From CAVSWT01 sp963746735 (GTDB lineage Bacteria > Bacteroidota > Ignavibacteria > Ignavibacteriales > Ignavibacteriaceae), in contig CAVVCO010000011.1 in NCBI GenBank assembly GCA_963746735.1, positions 62,001-126,000 of the forward strand: a stretch of 64,000 nucleotides of DNA, in the 5' to 3' direction. Below, in pieces: positions 36,490-46,328 of the stretch (position 1 is its first letter; each line of letters starts with the position of its first letter). The position numbers and the translations under genes are program-made. A model generated the notes under the pieces. It worked only from the letters and a program-made list of their open reading frames with translations. It did not search any database and was not told where the DNA came from.

Positions 36490-38640
36490 TTATTTTATTG
36501 TGTCATTTACTGAACTTATAAACCGGTATAAATCTTTAACATCCTTATTCTCCGATTTATAAGGAGTCATAATCCATTTCTCCTCCCACGAATTCATCTC
36601 AAAATGTTTGCCTGATTTTATTGAATCAAAATAATTTTTCCATCGTGCAGCGTAATAATCCTTAACCAAACCGCTCCAAAACTTTGCTGCATATTCCGAT
36701 AAATGGGGCCGCCCCATACTGTTATTTGTCTCTTTGCATCTTCTTCATAATAGTTCTTTTCGGTTTCATCAATTCCCCAACTACGCGCAAAGTTAATCCA
36801 TCTCTCCAGTTGATAATCTTTCCTACATGATAAAAGTGTATCTAAATTGAGCATAAGTGCGTAGAAATTGTTAAAAACTTTTTCTAAGTTTTTCTGTTTG
36901 GCCTTCCTTATAATAATTTCCCGCTTCATAAAGAAGATGACTGGCATATTTACCCCAGTAGTATGCTGCAATATCAATAACATCATTACGAAATAATATT
37001 TGACTGCCGAGTTTATCTTTGTTTTTTAGAAACAATTGAAGTGCATATTTAACCTTCTTATATGAGCTATCAACATCCTTTTCAGGAAATGGGGGTCTCA
37101 ATTGAAACGGATAAGCTTTTTCCTTAAAAGTATTATAAACTTTATCCAAAAGAATTGACCATGCTTCATTAATTTTTTCAGGACAATCTCCATATCTTGA
37201 TGTGCAGTAATTTTTCAGCCAATCATGAATTTTAATTTTATCATTGCTCCATGCAACATCAGTTAAAAGTTCATATACAACTTCATTATTCTCAATTCCT
37301 TCAGGCGAAAGGCCATAACCAACTAGATTGCCTTTATTAGAATCGTTTAAAACTGTAGAGAAATCTTTTGAGATGAAATCCAGGTTACCGAAAATATTAT
37401 TATGTCCGCCGAAATCATGTATAATGCTGTATATCCATTTTTTACCGTAGAAAGCATCATGCTTCCGCCACCCTGAAAATATTTCATCGGCTAGATCGAT
37501 AATAATCATTCTATCATTTGGAACTTTACTAAGCAGAGCACTGGCAGATTTTTTATCCCAAAATTTTGAATCATTATAAAAAATCCATCCTTGCATAACC
37601 CAAACACCGTTCTGATCGCCCGCATTGATAGATTCGAATACTGCGTTGCCGTAAGAGGCAAGTTCATCGTAACGGTTTTCGGGAGTAACAGGGACTTTCA
37701 ATTCATTAAAACTATCAGCAAGGTAATAGTGGAATTCTCCAAACAATTTTCTGTACTCTTCAATAAATCTCTTTCCGATTTTTCTAAACAAGTTGGATTT
37801 GGGAGATAGAATATAAGTTCCGCAGTCTTTTTCAAATCCAGCCCATGGGTCTATATCTATTATTTCTGCGTCTTGGTAAATATGTTTAAGAGCTTCTGGA
37901 ACAAAACCGGCAAAAGCAGGAACAACGGGCTGCATACCAAGTTCTTTCATTCTATTAATAATTTTCTTCTGAAGAATTATGCTTTTTTCCAAGTAACTTT
38001 GAGGTAAAGGCCCATCATGCTTATTAATATTTCCCATTCTATGCCAGGGTAAAAAAGCTGGCCCTGTAAAATAATTTTTTAGATCGGCATCTGTAAGTCC
38101 AAAGCTTTTCCAAACGCGCTGCCAAACCGCTTCTTGCCCAATCATTGCAAGCGGCATATTAATACCATGGAGAGCCATCCAATCAATTTCCCGTTCCCAC
38201 CGTTTCCAATCCCAGAATGCAGTTGTATAACCAAAAGTGCATACGTTATAGTAGAGCCTAAATTGATTAGGACAAATAATTTTTCCGGAATTATAGTCCG
38301 GTAATTTTTTAGGAATATCTATATGTTCACCGCTCCAGGTTACCATGGAGTTGCATGCATTTTTCAAATAGGTATAAAAGCCCCTTATCAAAGCCGGAGT
38401 GGAATTACCTTTAATTAGAGCTTTTCCTTTTGATGCTGTAACCTGGAAGGCATCCAGGCTATCATTTAAAAAATCTGGTTGCAGGATAATGTCATCTGAT
38501 CGTTCGCCTAAAAGACGTTGAATAACTCCATAAGCAGCGGAGTAATTTATATCGATATTTTGGGAGGCTAATAGAGGATTTATTTCTAAAATGAGAATAA
38601 GAAGTATGAGGATTTTTTTTAACGATCGATAGTGTTCCAT
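36490..38640 (-). CDS. Alpha-N-acetylglucosaminidase (GH89, NAGLU-like), two frameshifts
   Basis: Start at 38640, chosen for GGAAGGAAAA directly before the ATG; a signal peptide follows (KKILILLILILEINPLLAS). The N-terminal domain to ~110 precedes the TIM barrel: CTFGYTTAFWDWKRWEREID, WMALHGINMPLAMIGQEAVW, VPAFAGFVPEAL (catalytic Glu region), then GGHNNIFGN. The C-terminal helical domain is split. A break at the T-run 36889-36893 (one base extra) and a second at 36712-36715 (one base missing) separate the parts; corrected, the text reads TENLEKVFNNFY and RQITVWGRPHLSEYAAKFW. GH89 enzymes remove terminal alpha-GlcNAc from glycans. No partner glycosidase genes nearby. Confidence 0.85.
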
Positions 38641-38800
38641 TTTTCCTTCCGGCATATTGATGAATGAAGTGTATTTTCACGCGATCTTTTTAAAGTTAAT
38701 TTTACAAACCTAAGCATTAGGTTTGATTTAACACAACTGGAGGGAGAAACTTGAACGTACCTGGAATATTTTTGTGAATTGAAAGAAAAAATATTTGAAA

Positions 38801-39106
38801 TTAATTAATTTCAAAAATTGTATCTAATCTTACCTGGCGTAATTCTTTCATTACAAATCCACCAACTCCTTTAATATTAAACTTCACATTTCTTTTAGTA
38901 CATGTAGTATAAGCGTGCACAAGGCTGCCGATTCCTAAGCTGGCAATGTATTCCACTTTAGATAAATCGACTGAAATATTTTTGCTTCCTTTTGTAATGG
39001 AATCCTGTACAATGCTTTGAAATGTTTCGTTTTCGACACCAACTAAGCGGCTGCTGTCGACGATGATAGTAGATTTGTCGGGATAATATTCAGCATGAAA
39101 TCCCAT
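38801..39106 (-). CDS. STAS-domain protein (anti-sigma factor antagonist-like), copy 1
   Basis: 101 residues forming one STAS domain: MGFHAEYYPDKSTIIVDSSR, then ISVDLSKVEYIASLGIGSLVHAY with the Ser at the position phosphorylated in SpoIIAA-type proteins (ASLGIG). It should bind a partner anti-sigma kinase or regulate a similar complex by its phosphorylation state. A close paralogue lies 3.8 kb away at 42877. No kinase is visible next to it. Confidence 0.85.
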   Translation of the reverse strand: MGFHAEYYPDKSTIIVDSSRLVGVENETFQSIVQDSITKGSKNISVDLSKVEYIASLGIGSLVHAYTTCTKRNVKFNIKGVGGFVMKELRQVRLDTIFEIN

Positions 39107-39177
39107 AAGTGCTCCTTAGAAATATTCTTGCTAAAGTTAATTTTTATTTTTTCGAATTAGTAGATTAAATTTTATAA

Positions 39178-39209
39178 CAAAGATAATCTACAATTATTTT
39201 ACTTTCAAT
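39178..39209 (-). promoter_or_regulatory. Possible promoter of the STAS gene
   Basis: Read on the minus strand, TATCTTTG (39178-39185) fits TAnnTTTG, and a TTG (near 39206-39208) lies about 20 bases upstream. The element is ~72 bases before the start at 39106. Confidence 0.4.
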
Positions 39210-39253
39210 TCATAATTATTTTATTAAAAATTGCAATTTTTTAATTCTCACTA

Positions 39254-39289
39254 CACAAAAAAAGCAGTCCCACTTTATGAGACTGCTTT
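39254..39289 (-). terminator. Terminator of the sortilin-type propeller gene
   Basis: AAAGCAGTC (39261-39269) and GACTGCTTT (39281-39289) form a 9-bp stem with an 11-base loop; the minus-strand transcript then runs into U's (A-run at 39257-39260). It is 25 bases past the stop at 39315. Confidence 0.8.
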
Positions 39290-39314
39290 CAAACATTAAC
39301 TAAATGATTAACTT

Positions 39315-42300
39315 TTAATTAGCTTCTTTCTTCCATTCAGGAAATCTTCCCGGTGTGTATGGTGCTCCATACTTCTCAAGTTTTGATTCAAGAGTTTTTA
39401 CTTCTGCATCTATTGATTTTAATGTAGTTAGCAACCCTTCAAATTGATTGGCCGCAGCATTATAATTATCAATATAAGTTGTAGTTGGGGCAGATGTTGT
39501 ATACCATAAAGAAGAAGTTATCATGTCAACACGCTGTTTTACGGAAGTAGGAGATCCGCCTTGATATTGTGCTATCAAAGGATCGCCATTTAGCTTTCTA
39601 TTAAAGTCGTCAAGTTCCTTTTTAATCTTTATTACTGTGTTATATGATTCATCCGGAACATTGGCGCCATCAATAACTGCTTTTTCAAAGTACTTAATCT
39701 TTTCATCTAATGACTGCCTATATTCATCAGCACCGGAAACTGCACGTGTAAGTTCTGCAACCTTCTTATTGAACTTATCTAACGCTTGTCTATCGTTTAC
39801 CGGTAGAGTTGTATTGTTTAATGACTTACAAACAAATTCTTGCGGGGCAACAAGCTCTGTAAATTTTCCATCCTGGAATTTTGAAAGAGATACTTTATAT
39901 TTTCCAGGCACTACCATATAACCCAGATCGGGTAGAATCCAGGGGATTGAATTATCATATGGTTTTAATGATACAGCATTAAAAGGATTATACCTGAAAT
40001 CCCAGACAATTCTGTTAACTCCTTTTTTAGGATCAGCTTTAATTTTTCTTATCACGTTGCCGTCTTGATCGGTAACTGTAAATAGAAGATAAGCTTTGGG
40101 TTCTTCTTTTTCATTTAATTGGGTTTGATATGAAGGATATTCTATATCTTCTTTTTTCTTCTGCTTTTCTTTTTCTTCATCTCTTCTTTTTTCCTTTAAG
40201 GATTTTATATCATCTTTTAAGTAATAAGTGAATACTGCTCCAACTTTTGGATTAGGTGCACTGAAAAAATTTGCTCCTTGAAAAGAAGTTCCGGGGAAAC
40301 CAAAAGGAGTAGATTCAACAAACATTAAAGCATCTTTAATTGGAAAGATGTGGGCATCTTCCTTTAAAGTTTCTTTTGTCATATACCGCAGCGGTGAATA
40401 GTCATCAAGAATGTAAATCCCTCTTCCGAATGTAGAAACAACTAAATCATTTTCCCTTCTCTGAATAGTAAGGTTCATAACCATGTGAGTTGGAATTCCG
40501 TTTTTAAATTTTATCCATTCCTTTCCGCCGTCAACAGTAAAATAAACTCCGAATTGAGTTCCAAGGAAAAGTAAATCTTTATCAACATGATCTTCGGCAA
40601 TTGTAAAGGTTGATCCATAGTCAGGAAGATTGCCGTTAAACAAAAACCATGATTTACCGCCGTCAGTGGTTTTATATACATACGGTTTGAAATCTCCGCC
40701 ACCGAAATTTTCACAAGCAGCATAAGCAATATTTTTATCAAAGTGTGAAGCAGCTATTTCGGATATTGTTGCGTACTCTGGTAAACCAGGAGTTGAAGAT
40801 TTATTCCAATTCTTACCGCCATCAGTTGTATAATGAATCAATCCGTCAACAGAACCGGTAAATAAAAGATTTTCATCAAGAGGTGATTCTGCTATTGAAG
40901 ACAGTTGAGCCATTGAACCCTTCTTTGCAAGATCATCAATACTCCAGCTCCTATCCATTAAGTCCTGCATTTCTTTTGGAACACCTCTAGTTAAATCCGG
41001 ACTAATTACTTTCCAGGTACTGCCCATGTCATCTGTTCTAAATAATTTATTTGCTCCAAAGTACAATCTTTTGTTATCGTATTTTGAAATAAGCAAAGCA
41101 GCATCCCAATCAAATCTATAAGCTGTATCGGCATAGTCATAAGGTTTAATATATAATTGCTCACCGCTTTTTTTATCATATCGAACTAACCCTCCGTATT
41201 GTGATTCAGCATAAACTATGTTAGGATTTTTCCAATCAACTTGAGATTGAAAGCCGTCGCCTGAAGTTGTGAAAAACCAGTCCTGGTTTGTAATGCCGCC
41301 TGAACTAATTGTTCGTGAAGGTCCGCCGAAACTGTTGTTATCCTGGCTTCCCGCATAAACATTATAAAAGGGAGTATCATTATCAGTCGTCACTTTATAT
41401 ATTTCTGCAATAGGAATATTTGATTTGAAATTCCAGCTTTTGCCCTGGTCATAAGTTTCATAAACGCCACCATCGCAGCCGTCTATTAAATGATTATTAT
41501 CATCCGGGTCAATCCATAAATAATGATTGTCAACATGCTTTTTATCTTCACCAAGATTTTCCCAATTCTTTCCGCCGTCTATAGTAACTTTCATAAAAAC
41601 ATCCATGCTGTATACACGGTTAACATCTTTTGTATCGCAAAATAATTTTTGAAAATAGAAAGGATAGGATGAAACATAGCTGCTTTGTTTTGCCCAGCTA
41701 ACTCCACGGTCGGTGCTTTTATAAACGCCGCCGTCTTTTGCAGCTTCAATAATTGCATAAAGAATATCCGGATTAACAGGTGAAATCGCTAATCCTATTC
41801 TTCCCATATCTGCACTTGGCAATCCTTTTTTCATTTTATTCCAGGTTTCACCGCTGTCTGTGCTGCGATAGATTCCGCTTTCAGGCCCGCCGTAAACACC
41901 CGTATATAGATTTCTCATTCTTTGGTGTGCAACTGCATATAAAATGTTATTATATCGCGGGTCCATGTGAACTTCAAAAAAGCCAGTGTATTTACTAATA
42001 GATAAAACATTCTTCCAAGTTTTACCGCCATCGGTTGTTTTGAATATTCCTCTGTCACCCCCGGCAATTCTTGATGGGCCGTAAGCTGCAATGTAAACAA
42101 TATTTGAGTTTTTAGGATCAATAACAATTCCTCCAATCTGCCTGGATTCTTTAAGTCCCATATTTTCCCAGGTACTTCCGCCATCTTCGCTTTTGTAAAC
42201 ACCGTCGCCGTAAATAACATTATTCTGGTTGTTGTTTTCTCCGGTTCCAACCCAAACAACATTTGGATTAGTAGGATCGATAGCTATGGCGCCGATTGCA

Positions 42301-42593
42301 TAAGAATCCTGGCCATCAAAGACAGGAGAAAATGTAGTGCCGCTGTTTGTGGTTTTCCATAAAGAGCCGTGGCCGGAGCCAACAAAATATTCACTATGAT
42401 CAAATGGATTTACAGCAAGAGCAACAACTCTTCCACCGGTTATTGCAGGACCGATACTCCTAAATGAAAGTCCACTTAATGAAATATTCTTAAGAGAATC
42501 TGGTTTTGAAGGATCTGATTTATCTTGTGCAGAAAGATTCATAGTGAAAACTAAAAGAGCAAAAACGAAAAGAGACATTGTCATTTTTTTCAT
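39315..42593 (-). CDS. Sortilin/VPS10-type beta-propeller exoprotein
   Basis: 1092 residues with a signal peptide (ends at MNLSAQD). About 16 BNR/Asp-box units build two or more propellers over ~30-770: LWKTTNSGTTFSPV, VYKSEDGGSTWENM, IFKTTDGGKTWKNV, IHYTTDGGKNWNKS and others. A Lys-rich hinge (KEKRRDEEKEKQKKKED) leads to a C-terminal domain with a T9SS-absent FN3-like part and a helical tail ending in YGAPYTPGRFPEWKKEAN. There is no C-terminal sorting domain, unlike the two other propeller genes. The family is often called glycosyl hydrolase, but no catalytic residues are certain. Flanked by the two STAS genes. Confidence 0.88.
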   Translation of the reverse strand: MKKMTMSLFVFALLVFTMNLSAQDKSDPSKPDSLKNISLSGLSFRSIGPAITGGRVVALAVNPFDHSEYFVGSGHGSLWKTTNSGTTFSPVFDGQDSYAIGAIAIDPTNPNVVWVGTGENNNQNNVIYGDGVYKSEDGGSTWENMGLKESRQIGGIVIDPKNSNIVYIAAYGPSRIAGGDRGIFKTTDGGKTWKNVLSISKYTGFFEVHMDPRYNNILYAVAHQRMRNLYTGVYGGPESGIYRSTDSGETWNKMKKGLPSADMGRIGLAISPVNPDILYAIIEAAKDGGVYKSTDRGVSWAKQSSYVSSYPFYFQKLFCDTKDVNRVYSMDVFMKVTIDGGKNWENLGEDKKHVDNHYLWIDPDDNNHLIDGCDGGVYETYDQGKSWNFKSNIPIAEIYKVTTDNDTPFYNVYAGSQDNNSFGGPSRTISSGGITNQDWFFTTSGDGFQSQVDWKNPNIVYAESQYGGLVRYDKKSGEQLYIKPYDYADTAYRFDWDAALLISKYDNKRLYFGANKLFRTDDMGSTWKVISPDLTRGVPKEMQDLMDRSWSIDDLAKKGSMAQLSSIAESPLDENLLFTGSVDGLIHYTTDGGKNWNKSSTPGLPEYATISEIAASHFDKNIAYAACENFGGGDFKPYVYKTTDGGKSWFLFNGNLPDYGSTFTIAEDHVDKDLLFLGTQFGVYFTVDGGKEWIKFKNGIPTHMVMNLTIQRRENDLVVSTFGRGIYILDDYSPLRYMTKETLKEDAHIFPIKDALMFVESTPFGFPGTSFQGANFFSAPNPKVGAVFTYYLKDDIKSLKEKRRDEEKEKQKKKEDIEYPSYQTQLNEKEEPKAYLLFTVTDQDGNVIRKIKADPKKGVNRIVWDFRYNPFNAVSLKPYDNSIPWILPDLGYMVVPGKYKVSLSKFQDGKFTELVAPQEFVCKSLNNTTLPVNDRQALDKFNKKVAELTRAVSGADEYRQSLDEKIKYFEKAVIDGANVPDESYNTVIKIKKELDDFNRKLNGDPLIAQYQGGSPTSVKQRVDMITSSLWYTTSAPTTTYIDNYNAAANQFEGLLTTLKSIDAEVKTLESKLEKYGAPYTPGRFPEWKKEAN

Positions 42594-42876
42594 GTAAGTA
42601 ACTAATTTTTGTTGATGGGAATGAAATAATTTGAAAAATACAAAATTGGAAATTCCAAGTATTTAATATTAAAATAAAATTAAATGAAAGTTTTAATTAA
42701 TTCTAATCAATCTTAAATCTTTTTGATGGAAGGTTTTATTTTGTGATGGGCATAAGCCCAGGTCAAGTAATTTTAAAATATTTATTAAACTATTTTAATT
42801 AAAAAGTTATAATACTTCAGAAGAAACGAAAAAATTTTTTCTTGAACTCATTACAAACTTTCAGACACTTTGAAAT

Positions 42877-43182
42877 TTAAACAATATTAAAAATCTCTGT
42901 TAACTTTAATTGATTTAAAACATTCATTATTTGTGAATTAACACCTTCAATATTAAACTTAACATTTTTATTATGACAAGTTGTATAGGTATGTACAAGC
43001 AGACCCACACCCCAGCTGGAAATGTATTCTACTTTTGATAAATCAATTGAAATATTTTTACTTCCATTTGCGATTGAATCTAAAACTAATTTATGAATTG
43101 TTTCATTCTCAACGCCAATTAGTTTTTCATTATCTATTGTAATTGTAGATTTACCTTGATTCTGTTTAACGTGAAATCCCAT
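42877..43182 (-). CDS. STAS-domain protein, copy 2
   Basis: 101 residues, same length as and closely similar to the protein at 38801: MGFHVKQNQGKSTITIDNEK, ISIDLSKVEYISSWGVGLLV with the regulatory Ser retained (SSWGVG), and the shared YTTCHNKNVKFNIEGV. The two were made by duplication and now flank the sortilin-type gene. It should act by partner-switching. Confidence 0.85.
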   Translation of the reverse strand: MGFHVKQNQGKSTITIDNEKLIGVENETIHKLVLDSIANGSKNISIDLSKVEYISSWGVGLLVHTYTTCHNKNVKFNIEGVNSQIMNVLNQLKLTEIFNIV

Positions 43183-43405
43183 TAATTACTCCTGTTAAAT
43201 TTTCTTTATTGTAAAATTACTCTTTATTTCCATTTTTACAAAAGTCAAAAAAGATTTAAGAATAATTCCCTCTGAGCAGATTGAATCAACATGTCTTTAT
43301 TTATGAATACAGAAAAATTAAAAGCAATTTTATTTTCCTGAAATATTTGTTTGGGATATTCTGCAACGATTATAAATTTTTAGAGAAGGGAATTACTATT
43401 TAAAA

Positions 43406-44308
43406 TTAATCTTCTGCATGATGTTCATTATGTTTTTCCAGCGGTTCTAAATGTGTTATAATATTTACTGATGAAGCTAATTTATTTTTAATTAACTTTT
43501 CTATTTCTGTGGCTGTCATATGAGCATCTTCAAGCAATGTTGTTTTCGGAAATAGCAAATGAAATTCTATCCAAATTATATTACCACTTTCACGGTATCT
43601 CAATTTATGATATTCCAAACCTCTTGTTGAAGTTTCCGAATCAAGAATTTTAATTAATGATTCTCTTAATTCTTTATTCCCTTCATCCATCAATCCTCCG
43701 GCGGACTGCCGTACAAGTTTACCACCTGCCCAGAGTATGTTTATTGCAGCTAAAATCGCAACGATAGGATCAAATGGTAACCAACCCGTCAATAGGGTTA
43801 ATCCCAAGCCGGCAACAACACCAAAGCTTGTCCATGAGTCTGTAAGTACATGCTTTCCATTAGCGACAAGTATTATTGATTTTGTTTTTTTCCCCTTCCA
43901 AACCAGGTAACCGCCAAGGAAAAGATTAATAACCGATGCACCTAAAGTAAAATAAGTGCCTTGATCAAGATTAGTAAGTTCTATTCCAAAGAGTAATCTA
44001 TTAACAGAAATGTATATTATATAAAATGCTGCTAATACAATTAATCCGCCTTCTGCCCCGGCAGAAAAATAACTAATTTTTCCATGGCCGTAAGGATGGC
44101 TTGAATCAGCAGGCTGATGGCTGAGCCACATGCTGAATACCGCAAACCCTACACCGATTATATGAACAACCGATTCTGCTGCATCGGAAAGAATTGCTGA
44201 TGAACCTGTAATGCTGAATGCATACCATTTAATAACCAGCATTAAAAAACCTACTGCCAGAGAAAGGCGAATAGCAAATAATTGTCCTTTATATTCAGGT
44301 GTTTTCAT
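43406..44308 (-). CDS. Cation diffusion facilitator (CDF) family transporter
   Basis: 300 residues. Transmembrane helices at ~13-33 and ~40-60 contain the zinc site: SDAAESVVHIIGVG and HPYGHGKISYFSAGAEGGL. Further helices follow at ~80, ~115 and ~160 (TDSWTSFGVVAGLGL), then a ~95-residue cytoplasmic ferredoxin-like domain (LEYHKLRYRESGNIIWIEFH) ending in a His-rich tail (KHNEHHAED). These proteins export Zn2+, Fe2+ or similar by proton antiport. No regulator lies next to it. Confidence 0.92.
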   Translation of the reverse strand: MKTPEYKGQLFAIRLSLAVGFLMLVIKWYAFSITGSSAILSDAAESVVHIIGVGFAVFSMWLSHQPADSSHPYGHGKISYFSAGAEGGLIVLAAFYIIYISVNRLLFGIELTNLDQGTYFTLGASVINLFLGGYLVWKGKKTKSIILVANGKHVLTDSWTSFGVVAGLGLTLLTGWLPFDPIVAILAAINILWAGGKLVRQSAGGLMDEGNKELRESLIKILDSETSTRGLEYHKLRYRESGNIIWIEFHLLFPKTTLLEDAHMTATEIEKLIKNKLASSVNIITHLEPLEKHNEHHAED

Positions 44309-44515
44309 TTCGATTTCGATAAGCCATATTAGAAAATATATTATTTACTAAAAAGTAATTTTCAATTTCGGTTTGTCCCCGGTGTGTCATAATAAAGCTA
44401 CAAAATTTATGTAATCTTATTTAATATTAATCAATTATATGGGTTAATGTAAATATATTTTTAGTTAAATGCAGAAATAAAATTGAATCATATAAAAATG
44501 AATTTAACAATTTAT

Positions 44516-45538
44516 TCATTTTACTAATTCCATATTATAATTATTCACAAAGGCCTGGTTGTAATGAATACTTCCGTCTGAAGCAACAATTAGAAAAGGA
44601 TAATCCAAATTTTTGTCTTCTAACGTTTTTTCCCAGCCTATTAAAAAAACATAAGTAGCTGTGGCGTCTGCTTCTTCTGCGGTTGGGGCGAGAATTGTCG
44701 AACTCTCAGATAATCTTCCCGAATAGCCTGTCCTGGGATCGAGAATATGATGGTATCGAATTCCGTTAATTATTTTAAATCTTTCATAGTCGCCACTGGT
44801 TGCAACAGCAAAATCCTTCAGATTAAATATGGCAATTAGATCGTTTGTATTTCTTGGATGCTTAATTCCCAACTTCCATAATGTGCTATCGTCTTTTGTC
44901 CCCGAAACATAAATATCTCCGCCGGCGTTCAGGATAAAATTTGTAATTCCCATTTCTTTTAATATGGAAGAACCTCTATCAATTGCATATCCTTTTGCTA
45001 TTCCACCCAAATCAATTGACATTCCTTTCTTCCTTAGAAAAGCGGTTGAGTCCTTTTCATTAATAACCATATCTTTATAATTAACCAGCTTTGATAATCT
45101 TTTAATTGTTGTATCCGGAGGCAAAACAATTTCTTTATCTTCACTGAATCCCCATAAATCAGAAAGCGGTCCGATAGTAACATCAAAGATGCCGTGATAT
45201 TTTTGGCCATAAGCTTTTGCGCGTTTCAACATTTCCAAAGTTTCATAACTTACTTTGACAGGATGAAGTCCTGACGCACGGTTTATTGCGGAGATTTCAC
45301 TACTGTCTTTTTCACAGCTTAATAAATTTTCAACCCGCTGCATTTCTTCGTACGAAGCTAATAAGGCTTTCTTACAGAGATTAACATTGGAACTTCTCGC
45401 TGTGGTTTCAACTGTAGTACCCATTAAGTATTTCGTAACCGAAATCTTAAACATTGTCGTATCACTTTGAGCACTTACGTTGACAGAGAAGAATAATAAA
45501 TAAGAAATCAGAATATAACTGACGGCGGAAATTTTCAT
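44516..45538 (-). CDS. apbE: ApbE family FAD:protein FMN transferase
   Basis: 340 residues from the ATG at 45538; an upstream TTG at 45553 would add five codons. A signal peptide ends near VNVSAQ. The ApbE fold shows MGTTVETTARS, the segment GLHPVKVSYETLEMLKRAKA, DVTIGPLSDLWGF, SIDLGGIAKGYAIDRG, and the metal/FAD region NAGGDIYVSGT with DPRTGYSGRL. The enzyme links FMN covalently to Thr/Ser of exported proteins. It sits 15 bases after a NusG-II-domain gene in the redox cluster, so an exported flavoprotein or carrier made nearby is the likely substrate. Confidence 0.92.
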   Translation of the reverse strand: MKISAVSYILISYLLFFSVNVSAQSDTTMFKISVTKYLMGTTVETTARSSNVNLCKKALLASYEEMQRVENLLSCEKDSSEISAINRASGLHPVKVSYETLEMLKRAKAYGQKYHGIFDVTIGPLSDLWGFSEDKEIVLPPDTTIKRLSKLVNYKDMVINEKDSTAFLRKKGMSIDLGGIAKGYAIDRGSSILKEMGITNFILNAGGDIYVSGTKDDSTLWKLGIKHPRNTNDLIAIFNLKDFAVATSGDYERFKIINGIRYHHILDPRTGYSGRLSESSTILAPTAEEADATATYVFLIGWEKTLEDKNLDYPFLIVASDGSIHYNQAFVNNYNMELVK

Positions 45539-45553
45539 CTGCTTTAAATACAA

Positions 45554-46240
45554 TTAAAAAGTAATACTGTCAACTCCCAATAAGCTTTTACCGGCTATTG
45601 ATATGTTGATTTGATTTGGTATGCAGACAAGGTTCTCACCTGGCTTTGAAATCGGATTCATATTCATACATGTTTTATGCCTGCATGTAGCGGATGTGAT
45701 GCTTACAAATTTATTTTTTATTTTAATGTCGACATGTCCTTTAAGCCCTTCGACCCTGTAACTTTCAACATCATTATTTAAAGATAACTGCTTGATAAGT
45801 GTATTTCCTATAAAAATATTTATTCCGTTTGGCTGAAGAGAATTTTGTTCTGATGAAAAACGAAGCAGCATAGGATTATCCATTGTTCTGGGAAGTGAAA
45901 GTGAATTTGCACTTTCATCTAGAAGCATTGAAAATTCATCTTTGCTTTTGTGATAATCAATTAAGGACTGTGATTTTACATAAGCAATATCACCAATATG
46001 CCTGCCTTGCAATTGATACTCAGTAAATTGCAGAGCTTTCTTTCTGTACTCGGAATTTTTAATTGCTTGTTCAATTGTATGGATAGTTTTTGATGGCCTA
46101 TCTGTAATGATAGATAATGAAAAATTATCATTTTCTTTTACTGCTGCGAATACTTTACTTGTAAATGGATTTATAATTCCCATTGCAGCCGTAGCGGGTA
46201 AAACTAAAGAACTATATTTAAGAAAATCCCGTCGTTTCAT
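45554..46240 (-). CDS. TAT-exported NusG-domain-II protein
   Basis: 228 residues beginning KRRDFLKYSSLVLPATAAMG, a twin-arginine signal, so it is folded (perhaps with cofactor) before export. The N-terminal ~100 mature residues are of unknown fold. The C-terminal ~90 residues match the NusG_II (NGN-unrelated) domain common beside ApbE: VEGLKGHVDIKIKNKFVSIT, CRHKTCMNM, SKPGENLVCIPNQINISIAG. Strong AAGGAAT ribosome-binding site. Cys pair in CRHKTC may bind metal or thiol. Part of a five-gene cluster with ApbE and TlpA; likely a redox carrier or assembly factor, but the exact role is unknown. Confidence 0.8.
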   Translation of the reverse strand: MKRRDFLKYSSLVLPATAAMGIINPFTSKVFAAVKENDNFSLSIITDRPSKTIHTIEQAIKNSEYRKKALQFTEYQLQGRHIGDIAYVKSQSLIDYHKSKDEFSMLLDESANSLSLPRTMDNPMLLRFSSEQNSLQPNGINIFIGNTLIKQLSLNNDVESYRVEGLKGHVDIKIKNKFVSITSATCRHKTCMNMNPISKPGENLVCIPNQINISIAGKSLLGVDSITF

Positions 46241-46328
46241 CTGCGTATTCCTTCTAAAATTATTTCATGAATGTTTTTTTTCATATACAATTTTTAATAT
46301 CAAATAAACAACCATTAATGTTTATTTA

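Noticed and set aside
42594..42876. A small gene or RNA between the sortilin-type gene and STAS copy 2
   Set aside because: No coding frame, hairpin with T-run or promoter match; it reads as plain AT-rich spacer.
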